From an uncultured Clostridia bacterium (GTDB lineage Bacteria; Bacillota; Clostridia; TANB77; CAG-508): a stretch of DNA of 64,000 nt. Below are positions 18,287 through 25,893 of the stretch, in pieces. Under the pieces are notes generated by a model. The model saw nothing but the letters and a program-made list of their open reading frames with translations, had not been told where the DNA came from and searched no databases. The stretch is from assembly GCA_934130085.1 (NCBI GenBank), contig CAKOXK010000001.1:186001-250000 (forward strand). Direction: 5' to 3'. A program made the position numbers and the translations under genes. Each line of letters begins with the position of its first letter. The stretch's first letter is position 1.

Positions 18287-19360
18287 ATGAGAGCTAATAA
18301 AGATAAGAAGAAAAAAGAATTTACAATTTTTATCATTTTAATAATTATATTAATAATCGCACTTGCAGTAGTGGTTGCTTATTTATACGTAAAATCTTCA
18401 AAAGATAATACAATAGATCTAGGAACAGATATAATAAAAGATGAAAAAGAACCTATAATCGTTGAACAAAAAGGTGTGGAAATATTTAAAGGCAATGACA
18501 GACCAATTGCTGTAATGATTGATAACAGCAAAGATGCGATGCCACATGCAGGACTTAATAAGGCATATATTGTTTATGAGATGATAGCAGAGGGTGGAGA
18601 GAGTAGATTAATGGCATTATTCAAAGGTCAAAATGTTACAAAAATAGGACCAGTAAGAAGTTCAAGACATTATTTTCTAGATTATGCAATGGAAAATGAC
18701 GCAATATATGTACACTATGGCTGGTCACCTGAGGCTCAGATTGATATTTCATTATATGGAATAAATAATATAAATGGTGTTACGAATGATTCAAAATATT
18801 TTTGGAGAGTTAAAGATAAAAAAGCACCTCATAATGCAGTAACTTCAACTGAAAATATATTAAAAGCAGCAAATGATAAAAAATATAGAACAACATCAAG
18901 TGTATCAAGCGTACTAAAATATGTAGTTGATGATGTAGAAATAGATGGAGAAGATGCTAAAAAAATAACAATTCCATTTTCAACATTTAATAAAGCTACA
19001 TGGAAGTATATAGAAGAGAGTAAAACTTATGAACGATACTCAAAAGGAATAAAAGAGGTAGATTGGGATACAAAAGAACCATACACAGCCAAAAACATAA
19101 TAATAGAATTTATAAAAAATGAAAAGCTTGAAGATGGGGAACAAAAAGATAGACAAACCATGTCAACTGTTGGAATAAAAGATGGCTATTTTATAACAAA
19201 TGGAAAATCAATAAAAATTAAATGTGAGAAAGCCACAAGAAATGGTAAAACTGTGTATAAAGATTTAGAAGGCAATGAAATAAAAGTGAATGACGGAAAC
19301 ACATTTATTGAAATTTGTCCAATTGATGCTGATGTAAAGATTGAGAATGAGGAAGAATAA
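18287..19360 (+). CDS. DUF3048 (YerB-like) membrane-anchored protein
   Basis: A 357-residue protein with an N-terminal helix (about 14-36) and an extracytoplasmic DUF3048 region. Family stretches are RPIAVMIDNSKDAMPHAGLNKAYIVYE, AEGGESRLMALF, IGPVRSSRHYFLDYA and a C-terminal beta domain. YerB of Bacillus is a lipoprotein of uncertain role; here no lipobox is seen, and the N-terminal helix probably stays as an anchor. It sits between dgkA and era, a place often held by cdd in Bacilli. SD GAAAGGAA. Confidence 0.88.
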   Translation: MRANKDKKKKEFTIFIILIIILIIALAVVVAYLYVKSSKDNTIDLGTDIIKDEKEPIIVEQKGVEIFKGNDRPIAVMIDNSKDAMPHAGLNKAYIVYEMIAEGGESRLMALFKGQNVTKIGPVRSSRHYFLDYAMENDAIYVHYGWSPEAQIDISLYGINNINGVTNDSKYFWRVKDKKAPHNAVTSTENILKAANDKKYRTTSSVSSVLKYVVDDVEIDGEDAKKITIPFSTFNKATWKYIEESKTYERYSKGIKEVDWDTKEPYTAKNIIIEFIKNEKLEDGEQKDRQTMSTVGIKDGYFITNGKSIKIKCEKATRNGKTVYKDLEGNEIKVNDGNTFIEICPIDADVKIENEEE

Positions 19361-19362
19361 TA

Positions 19363-20259
19363 ATGGAAGGTTTTAAATCTGGTTTTGTTACTGTAATTGG
19401 AAAAACAAATGTTGGTAAATCTAGTATAATTAATAGGCTTGTTGGTGAAAAAGTTTCTGCTGTCGCAAATAAAACCCAAACAACTAGAAAAAATATAAGA
19501 GCAATTGTTAATACAGATAATGCTCAAATAATTTTCATTGATACACCAGGATTTCATAAAGCTAAATCAAAACTAGGAAAAGAAATGTGTGAAGTAGCAA
19601 TAGAGTCAATTCCTGATGTTGATACAGTTATATATGTTATTGATGCTAAAGAAAAAAGTATTGACGAAGATGTAATTGAAAAGCTTAAAGGGGCAAATAA
19701 AAAAACTATACTGATTATAAATAAAACTGATTTAGTTGATAAAAAGAAGGTAGCTGAGCTTATTAATACATACAAGAATTTATATAATTTTACAGCTATT
19801 ATTCCAGTATCAGTCAAGAAAAATGAAAATATTGATGCAATAATTGATGAGATAATAAGTACCTTAGATGAAGGTGGGGCATATTATGATGTAGATGAAT
19901 ATACCGACCAAACAATGAGAGAGCTTGCTGAAGAAACAATTAGAGAAAAAGCATTGAAATTATTGCAAGATGAAGTTCCACACGGTATATATGTTGAAGT
20001 TACAAAGATGAAACTTAGAAAAACAAAAAACAAAGAAAATATATATGATATAGATGCAAATATTTATTGTTTAAGAAACTCACATAAGGGTATAATAATA
20101 GGAAAGGGCGGTCAAATGTTAAAAAAAATCGGAACTTATGCTAGAGAAGATCTTGAAAGAATGTTTGATACGAAAGTCAACTTAAGCCTATTAGTAAAAG
20201 TAAAAGAAGATTGGATAAACAATCAAAAAATCGTAAACAAAATAGTATCAAAAGACTAA
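19363..20259 (+). CDS. era: GTPase Era
   Basis: A 298-residue ribosome-assembly GTPase that binds the 3' end of 16S rRNA. G1 is GKTNVGKS (13-20), G3 is DTPG (60-63), G4 is NKTD (120-123). The C-terminal KH domain shows GIIIGKGGQMLKKIG and ends RMFDTKVNLSLLVKVKEDW. Length is normal. It begins two bases after the stop of the DUF3048 gene, so coupling is likely. Confidence 0.97.
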   Translation: MEGFKSGFVTVIGKTNVGKSSIINRLVGEKVSAVANKTQTTRKNIRAIVNTDNAQIIFIDTPGFHKAKSKLGKEMCEVAIESIPDVDTVIYVIDAKEKSIDEDVIEKLKGANKKTILIINKTDLVDKKKVAELINTYKNLYNFTAIIPVSVKKNENIDAIIDEIISTLDEGGAYYDVDEYTDQTMRELAEETIREKALKLLQDEVPHGIYVEVTKMKLRKTKNKENIYDIDANIYCLRNSHKGIIIGKGGQMLKKIGTYAREDLERMFDTKVNLSLLVKVKEDWINNQKIVNKIVSKD

Positions 20260-20321
20260 CAGAAAAATAGAAAACATATCAAACAAAAATGAAATTGTGA
20301 CTGTCTTAGAAAGGATACTTT

Positions 20322-20486
20322 ATGATAAAACAAATTGCATGGAATACCTTTAAAAACACTGGAAATATTAAAACTATGCTTGAACTTCTTGAGGTTGAAA
20401 GGCAAATGGAGAGTATTAATATAAATGAGCAAAAAAATGCTTTATTAGATGAAACTATTTTAAGGAATAAAAATGGGAATTATTAA
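20322..20486 (+). CDS. yqzL: YqzL family small protein
   Basis: A 54-residue protein. Its N-terminal IAWNTFKNTGNIKTMLEL resembles the short YqzL family (pattern W-x-x-F-x-x-T-G-N-x-x-x-x-L), and YqzL-family genes lie between era and recO in Firmicutes, as this one does. The SD AAAGGATA precedes the ATG. Its end overlaps the recO start by 14 nt, implying translational coupling. The function of the family is unknown. Confidence 0.85.
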   Translation: MIKQIAWNTFKNTGNIKTMLELLEVERQMESININEQKNALLDETILRNKNGNY

Positions 20487-21186
20487 AACAAAGGGAATAG
20501 TACTAAAACAAAATAATATGGGTGACAATGATGAAATGTGCACTATTTTAACTCCAGACTTAGGAAAAATTGGATGTGCCGCCAAAGGCGCAAAAAAGCC
20601 AAAGAGTAGCCTAATGGCAGGCACGCAATTCCTATGCTTTGGAGATTTTGTAATTTATAAAGGAATAAATAGCTATAGCATAAATTCCTCTGAGCCTATA
20701 GAAATATTCTATAATATAAGATTGGATATTGATAAATTAAAATACGCATCAGAGGTTTCAAAAATAGTATGTGATGTAACAAATGAAAACGAAAGTGCGT
20801 ATAGGATTTTACAATTAACATTAAATACAATCTATATGATTTCAGAATCAGATAAGGATTTAGATTTAATTTTATCAATATTCAAGATACGTTTACTTAG
20901 TATAATTGGATTTAGGCCTGTTGTTGAGAAATGTATCTGTTGCAATGAAAAAGAAAACATAAAATATTTCAGCTTTGCAGATAATGGATTCAAATGTGAT
21001 GCTTGTGGTAGACAAGATAAAGGTGCAATGGAAATAAACGAGTCAATCGTAAAAGCAATAAGATTTATAATATGGGCAGAACCTAAAAAGATATTTTCAT
21101 TTGAAATATCAGAAGAAGCAAAGCTTAAACTAAAGCTTTTAAGCAAGGTTTATCTAGACAAATGCCTAGAAAGAGAGTATAATTGA
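20473..21186 (+). CDS. recO: DNA repair protein RecO
   Basis: A 237-residue protein of the RecFOR recombination pathway. The N-terminal OB fold is recognisable (KTKGIVLKQNNMGDNDEMCTILTPDLGK), as is the zinc-binding C154xxC157...C175xxC178 of the C-terminal domain. Length is slightly short but within range. It ends the yqfC-recO cluster. Start ATG 20473 lies inside yqzL. Confidence 0.93.
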   Translation: MGIIKTKGIVLKQNNMGDNDEMCTILTPDLGKIGCAAKGAKKPKSSLMAGTQFLCFGDFVIYKGINSYSINSSEPIEIFYNIRLDIDKLKYASEVSKIVCDVTNENESAYRILQLTLNTIYMISESDKDLDLILSIFKIRLLSIIGFRPVVEKCICCNEKENIKYFSFADNGFKCDACGRQDKGAMEINESIVKAIRFIIWAEPKKIFSFEISEEAKLKLKLLSKVYLDKCLEREYN

Positions 21187-21228
21187 CGTACTTATAATGA
21201 AAAAATTGCACACACTTTATTGCTAATC

Positions 21229-21346
21229 TGCAAAAAGTATTAATTAAAATATACATCAATGCTTTGTCAATGCAAAAGTAGTCAAGAAATGTATCAATGT
21301 TTTGCAAATGCAAACAGTATTAATAAATAAATGTGTTAATGCTAAA
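21229..21346 (+). repeat. Three degenerate tandem repeats upstream of metG
   Basis: Three head-to-tail units of about 38-42 bp begin TGCAAAAAGTATTAAT (21229), TGCAAAAGTAGTCAAG (21271) and TGCAAACAGTATTAAT (21309), and share AT-CAATGxTTTG or similar in their second halves. They fill most of the 196-base recO-metG gap, just before the metG SD. No T-box motif is present. Confidence 0.6.
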
Positions 21347-21382
21347 AAAGATAGAAAATATGTTTGAAAAAGGAGAAAAAGT

Positions 21383-22966
21383 ATGAATAAAAATATAATT
21401 GTGGGAGGAGCATGGCCTTACGCAAACAGCTCATTACATTTAGGACATTTAGTAGCATTATTGCCAGCTGATTTTTTAGCAAGATATCATAGAAAAATAG
21501 GTGATAACGTAATATATGTATCTGGTACAGATTGCCACGGAACACCAATTACAATGAGAGCAAAAAAAGAAGGAAAGAATCCTAAAGAAATATCAGACTA
21601 TTATAATAAGGAATTTAATGAAACATTTAAAAAAATGAACTTTTCTTATGATTTATATTCTCAAACAGAAGATGACTATCATAAACAAAAAGTTCAAGAA
21701 ATGTTTAAAAGAATATTTGATAATGGTTACATAGCTGAAAAAGAAGAATTGCAACCATTCTGTCCAAAATGCAACAAATTCTTGGCAGACAGAGAGCTTT
21801 TATTCAAATGCCCTAACTGTGGAAAAATAAGTAAAGGCGATGGATGCGACTGTGGATATAATCCAAAACCAGAAGATTTAAAAGAAGCAATATGCTCAGA
21901 TTGTCAAACGAAAGCGGTAGAGAAGGAAAATAAAAATCTATATTTATTACTTTCAAAATTACAACCAAAAATTGAAGAATATTATGAGAAGAATCATGAA
22001 AACTGGAGAAAAAATGCAGATAAAGAAACATTGAAATATCTTAAAGAAGGTCTAATAGACAGAGCGGTTACAAGAGATATTGATTGGGGAATAGATATTC
22101 CAATACCAGGATATGAAAACAAAAAGATGTATGTATGGATTGATGCAGTTCTTGGGTACTTCACATTAACAATGGAATATTGCGAAAAACATAACATGAA
22201 CTGGGAAGACTTTTGGAAGGGAGATAATTCGTTAATATACATGGTTCATGGAAAAGACAATATCATTTTCCATAGCATAATACTACCAGCATTAAATATA
22301 GCAATGGAAGATGGAATTAGATGTCCTGATAAAATTGTATCATGCGAATATTTAAATATAAATGATGAAAAAATTTCAAAAAGCAAAGGAAATGGAATAA
22401 CAATTCTAGACTTAGCTAATGAATACAACATAGATGCTATTAGATACTATTTTATTAATAACGGTCCAGAAAACAAAGACAGCAATTTTTCATTAGATGA
22501 TTTCAAAAGAGTGCAAAATTCGGATTTAGTAAATAAACTTGGAAATTTTGTAAATAGAACTCTAAAGTTTAAAGGAATAGAAAACATTAAAGTAAATAAA
22601 ATTGATAAAGAAGTTGAAGAAAAGATAACACTAACTTACAAAAATTTCGAAGCTTATGTTGGAACTCTAGAATTTAAAAAAGCAGTTGAAGAAATAATGA
22701 GTCTTGTTGAATTTGGAAATAAATATTATGACGATAACAAGCCATGGGTATTATTCAAAGAAAACAAGGAAGAATTTGACAAAGTAATGTATAATTGTGA
22801 GACAATAATTGCAAATTTAGCAAATCTATTTGAGCCAATTATGCCAGAAACAGCAAATAAAATTGCAAAATATGTAAATGTAAAATTAGATAAATTTGAA
22901 ATGATAAAAATAGAAAAAGACCTTGCAATTGAGAACGTAGAACCATTATTTGAAAAAATAAAATAA
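21383..22966 (+). CDS. metG: Methionyl-tRNA synthetase
   Basis: A 527-residue class I synthetase. The HIGH motif is HLGH (19-22), the KMSKS motif is KISKS near residue 332, and a zinc knuckle has two CxxC pairs (CPKCNKF and CPNCGK, about residues 130-155) plus a nearby CDCG. It lacks the C-terminal EMAP/Trbp111-like tRNA-binding domain found in about 650-residue MetG proteins. GGAGAAAAAG precedes the ATG. Confidence 0.96.
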   Translation: MNKNIIVGGAWPYANSSLHLGHLVALLPADFLARYHRKIGDNVIYVSGTDCHGTPITMRAKKEGKNPKEISDYYNKEFNETFKKMNFSYDLYSQTEDDYHKQKVQEMFKRIFDNGYIAEKEELQPFCPKCNKFLADRELLFKCPNCGKISKGDGCDCGYNPKPEDLKEAICSDCQTKAVEKENKNLYLLLSKLQPKIEEYYEKNHENWRKNADKETLKYLKEGLIDRAVTRDIDWGIDIPIPGYENKKMYVWIDAVLGYFTLTMEYCEKHNMNWEDFWKGDNSLIYMVHGKDNIIFHSIILPALNIAMEDGIRCPDKIVSCEYLNINDEKISKSKGNGITILDLANEYNIDAIRYYFINNGPENKDSNFSLDDFKRVQNSDLVNKLGNFVNRTLKFKGIENIKVNKIDKEVEEKITLTYKNFEAYVGTLEFKKAVEEIMSLVEFGNKYYDDNKPWVLFKENKEEFDKVMYNCETIIANLANLFEPIMPETANKIAKYVNVKLDKFEMIKIEKDLAIENVEPLFEKIK

Positions 22967-23014
22967 ATATTGAAGAATATATAAAAATTTAAATCTGTTA
23001 TACAAGGAGGAAAA

Positions 23015-24577
23015 ATGAAAATATACAATTCACTTACAAGAAAAAAAGAAGAATTTATTCCACTAGAAAGTAATAAGGTGAAGATGTATGCTTGTGGAAT
23101 AACCGTATATGATTTGAGCCATATAGGTCATGCAAGGCAAGCAATTGTATATGCAATGATAGCTGAGTACTTAAGATTTAGAGGATATGATGTAAAATAT
23201 GTTAGAAATTACACAGATGTTGATGATAAAATAATAAACAAAGCAAATTCCTTAGGAAAAAATGCATTAGAATTTTCTAAAGAGCAAATAAAAGAATCAG
23301 AAAAAGACATGTCAGCTTTACACGTAAAAGACCCAGATATGTATGTAAAAGCATCAGAAAACATTGATAATATAATAAACTTTGTGGATGGATTAATAAA
23401 AAAAGGATATGCATATCCAACAGAGGAAGGGAATGTATACTATATTGTTAGAAAATTCAAAGATTATGGCAAACTATCAAACAGAAACATAGATGATATG
23501 TTAAATGGTGTAAGAAAAGACCTTGAAAAAGATAAAAAAGATCCAGCAGATTTTGCATTATGGAAAGCTGCAAAAGAAGGAGAAATCTACTGGGAATCAC
23601 CATGGGGCAAAGGAAGACCAGGATGGCACATTGAATGTTCAGCAATGGTATTAAATTATTTAGGAGAAACAATTGATATACATGGAGGAGGAAAAGACTT
23701 AATATTTCCACATCATGAAAACGAAATTGCTCAATCAGAAGCATACACGGGAAAACCATTCGTAAAATACTGGTCTCATTGTGGATTAGTAAAAATTAAT
23801 GGCGAAAAAATGAGCAAATCTTTAGGAAACTCACTAACAATAAGAGATGCATTAAAGATGTACAATTATGAAGTAATAAAATACGTAATGTTCTTAAAAC
23901 ATTACACATCAGATATTGATTTACTAGATGAAGACTATACAGCTGCAGAAAAGCATCTATTTTACTTCTACAGTACTTTAGAAAGAATGAAAGAATACAT
24001 AAAAGAAAACCTAGAAAACAACCAAAAACTGGGAGAAAAGAGTTTGGCAAATGATGAAATAGGTAGTGCCAATAATAGTGCAAAATGCATTAATGATAAA
24101 ACAAATGGAAATATAAATAATAAAGAAGCTCAAGAGAATAATACGTTATCAGAAAAGATTATACAAGAATTCATAGAAGTAATGGATGATGATTTTAACA
24201 CAGCACTAGCATTATCAAACCTATTTACATATTTCAAAAACATCAACAATATGCTAAAGCAAAAAGGTGACAAAGAGCAAATTGCAAATGAACTTAAAAA
24301 CACAATTGATAGTCTAAAAAAGACGTATGGCAATATCTTAGGAATATTCACACAAGAGCCAGAAAATTTTATAAAAGAATTAAAAAATAAATATATTCAA
24401 AAATTAAATATAGATGAGAAATACGTGCTAGAAAAAATAGAAGCAAGAAAAATAGCAAAGCAGAACAAAGACTACGAAACATCAGACAATATAAGAAAAG
24501 AATTAGATGAAATGGGTATAGTACTAATGGATGGCAAAGAAAAAACAGACTGGGGTATAAAACAAATTCTTTCATAA
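23015..24577 (+). CDS. cysS: Cysteinyl-tRNA synthetase with a low-complexity insert
   Basis: A 520-residue class I synthetase. Zinc ligand C27 (MYACGITVYD) and HIGH at 36-39 (HIGH) are intact, GWHIECSAM carries the second zinc cysteine, and KMSKSLGNS is the KMSKS loop. Typical proteins are about 465 residues; the excess is an Asn/Lys/Glu-rich insert at residues about 338-378, at the edge of the anticodon-binding region. The insert keeps frame, so the enzyme should work. SD AAGGAGG. Confidence 0.95.
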   Translation: MKIYNSLTRKKEEFIPLESNKVKMYACGITVYDLSHIGHARQAIVYAMIAEYLRFRGYDVKYVRNYTDVDDKIINKANSLGKNALEFSKEQIKESEKDMSALHVKDPDMYVKASENIDNIINFVDGLIKKGYAYPTEEGNVYYIVRKFKDYGKLSNRNIDDMLNGVRKDLEKDKKDPADFALWKAAKEGEIYWESPWGKGRPGWHIECSAMVLNYLGETIDIHGGGKDLIFPHHENEIAQSEAYTGKPFVKYWSHCGLVKINGEKMSKSLGNSLTIRDALKMYNYEVIKYVMFLKHYTSDIDLLDEDYTAAEKHLFYFYSTLERMKEYIKENLENNQKLGEKSLANDEIGSANNSAKCINDKTNGNINNKEAQENNTLSEKIIQEFIEVMDDDFNTALALSNLFTYFKNINNMLKQKGDKEQIANELKNTIDSLKKTYGNILGIFTQEPENFIKELKNKYIQKLNIDEKYVLEKIEARKIAKQNKDYETSDNIRKELDEMGIVLMDGKEKTDWGIKQILS

Positions 24578-24583
24578 TAAGAA

Positions 24584-24630
24584 CTCCTAACGAATACACT
24601 TAAACAAAAGTATTCTTAGGAGGCATTTTT
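24584..24630 (+). promoter_or_regulatory. Hairpin that contains the spoIIID SD and ends in a T-tract
   Basis: CTCCTAA-C-GAATAC (24584-24597) pairs with GTATTC-TTAGGAG (24610-24622): 13 bp with one bulged C and a 12-nt loop. The 3' arm includes the spoIIID SD AGGAGG (24618-24623), and a T5 run follows immediately before the ATG. It can act as a cysS terminator or attenuator, and in RNA it would hide the spoIIID ribosome-binding site. Confidence 0.7.
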
Positions 24631-24903
24631 ATGAGAGAAGATTCGATAGAAGAAAGGGCACAAGCAATAGCAAAATATATTATAGATTCAAAAGATACTG
24701 TAAGAGGAGCGGCAAAGAAATTTGGAATCTCAAAAAGTACTGTACATAAAGATTTAACAGATAGATTAACAAGTATAAATCACGTCTTAGCAATAGAAGT
24801 GAGAAAGGTATTAGATGAAAATAAAGCAGAAAGACATATAAGAGGGGGACTGGCAACAAAGCATAAATACGAAAAAATAAAAAAAGAGATTAATAATTTT
24901 TGA
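24631..24903 (+). CDS. spoIIID: Sporulation transcriptional regulator SpoIIID
   Basis: A 90-residue DNA-binding protein of the mother-cell sigma-E/sigma-K cascade. The helix-turn-helix DTVRGAAKKFGISKSTVHKD (about residues 22-41) and the basic C-terminal ERHIRGGLATKHKYE match the family, and the length is normal. Its SD is buried in the upstream hairpin, which suggests post-transcriptional or attenuation control. Confidence 0.96.
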   Translation: MREDSIEERAQAIAKYIIDSKDTVRGAAKKFGISKSTVHKDLTDRLTSINHVLAIEVRKVLDENKAERHIRGGLATKHKYEKIKKEINNF

Positions 24904-24952
24904 GTAGTTCATACTTAACGTTTGACTTATTCATAAAAATAAGAAAAAACAC

Positions 24953-24981
24953 TTGAAATTATTCAAAATATATGATATCAT
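24953..24981 (+). promoter_or_regulatory. Sigma-A type promoter for rpmB
   Basis: TTGAAA (24953-24958), 17-bp spacer, TATCAT (24976-24981), followed by a leader of about 35 nt with a GGAGG SD before rpmB. Confidence 0.5.
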
Positions 24982-25023
24982 AAAACATAGTTCGATAAAT
25001 TTAAGCGTAGGAGGTGCATCAAA

Positions 25024-25218
25024 ATGGCAAAGTGTGATGTATGTGGAAAAGCAGTAGCAAACGGAAATAGAATTAGTATAGCTCGTTCTCATGTTAGTAG
25101 AAGAGCTCCTAGAACATGGAAACCAAACCTTAGAACAGTTCATATTATGGTTAACGGAGAAAACAAGAAAATGCATGTATGCTCTAAATGCTTACGTTCT
25201 GCAAAAGTTGAGAAATAA
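25024..25218 (+). CDS. rpmB: 50S ribosomal protein L28
   Basis: A 64-residue L28. The zinc-type cysteine pairs CDVCGK (4-9) and CSKCLRS (56-62) and the basic RRAPRTWKPNLRTV segment are typical. GTAGGAGG precedes the ATG, and a strong terminator follows. Confidence 0.96.
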   Translation: MAKCDVCGKAVANGNRISIARSHVSRRAPRTWKPNLRTVHIMVNGENKKMHVCSKCLRSAKVEK

Positions 25219-25246
25219 TTATAGATAGTAAATATTAATAATTAAG

Positions 25247-25276
25247 AAAAGACCGGCTTATTTAAGTTGGTCTTTT
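25247..25276 (+). terminator. Intrinsic terminator of rpmB
   Basis: AAAAGACC...GGTCTTTT with an inner CTTA/TAAG pair and two G-U pairs gives a stem of about 12-14 bp ending in a T-rich tract. The same structure also works on the minus strand for spoVM. Confidence 0.8.
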
Positions 25277-25331
25277 AGTCTTGTAAACAAAATTAAAATT
25301 CAATATATATTTTCGACTTTAAGTCTTATGC

Positions 25332-25409
25332 TTATTTGTCTTTTACACCAAAAATTAATTTTACAAATCCTCTAAGCCAATTGGGCACTTTTTTTACAAC
25401 AACGGTCAT
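25332..25409 (-). CDS. spoVM: Stage V sporulation protein SpoVM
   Basis: A 25-residue peptide, MTVVVKKVPNWLRGFVKLIF followed by GVKDK. The Bacillus protein is 26 residues, amphipathic, and has a critical Pro at position 9; Pro9 is conserved here, along with the alternating hydrophobic and basic pattern. SpoVM recognises the curved forespore membrane and anchors SpoIVA and the coat. A perfect AAAGGAGGA lies 9 bases before the ATG. It follows a small membrane-protein gene on the same strand. The gene is easily missed because of its size. Confidence 0.8.
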   Translation of the reverse strand: MTVVVKKVPNWLRGFVKLIFGVKDK

Positions 25410-25476
25410 GTAATTTATCCTCCTTTAAAATATGTACATAAAAGTTATTAAAAATGAGATTATACATAGTGAAAAC

Positions 25477-25635
25477 TTAACAACTTTTCTGCCATAAAAA
25501 TATAAGTCCAACTAAAATCAAAGTGGCACCTATTAAAAACAGCCATCCTGAAAGTGGAAGTAATATAACAAGTAATATTCCAAGACCAAAGCCAATGAAG
25601 CAAGTAGCAAGTAGCTTCCTCAATATCTTACACAT
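25477..25635 (-). CDS. Small membrane protein upstream of spoVM
   Basis: A 52-residue protein with two hydrophobic segments (about residues 8-27 and 31-48) split by PLSGW. The AAAGGAGGT SD is strong. It lies 67 nt upstream of spoVM on the same strand and behind a sigma-E-like -10, so a sporulation role is plausible. No family is recognised. Confidence 0.7.
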   Translation of the reverse strand: MCKILRKLLATCFIGFGLGILLVILLPLSGWLFLIGATLILVGLIFLWQKSC

Positions 25636-25653
25636 AATTACCTCCTTTAATAT

Positions 25654-25661
25654 ATTGTATG
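25654..25661 (-). promoter_or_regulatory. Sigma-E-like -10 element upstream of the small protein and spoVM
   Basis: On the minus strand CATACAAT matches the sigma-E -10 consensus, 18 bases before the ATG, so the transcript would begin near the SD. The -35 is weak (ATAAT rather than ATATT at shorter spacing). The rest of 25662-25893 shows only AT-rich DNA. Confidence 0.4.
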
Positions 25662-25893
25662 AGAGTAAAATTATTATGGTTACCTAATGAATTAAATTGT
25701 TATTTAACGAATTAAAGTGTCATTTGAACTAAATAAAAAGCAAAAATTGTAATATTAAATGAAAATTTAAAAACAATCTTGAAAAGTAAAAGTTATTTTT
25801 ACGTATAAATTTGTAATAAAGAAATTTATTAAATCTATTCACTTAGTAAAAAAAATGTGATATATTAAAAAATATAAGGAGAATTTTGAACAA

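Noticed and set aside
21187..23014. T-box leaders before metG, cysS and valS
   Set aside because: No T-box sequence (such as AGGGTGGNACC) or associated stem appears in any of the three upstream regions.
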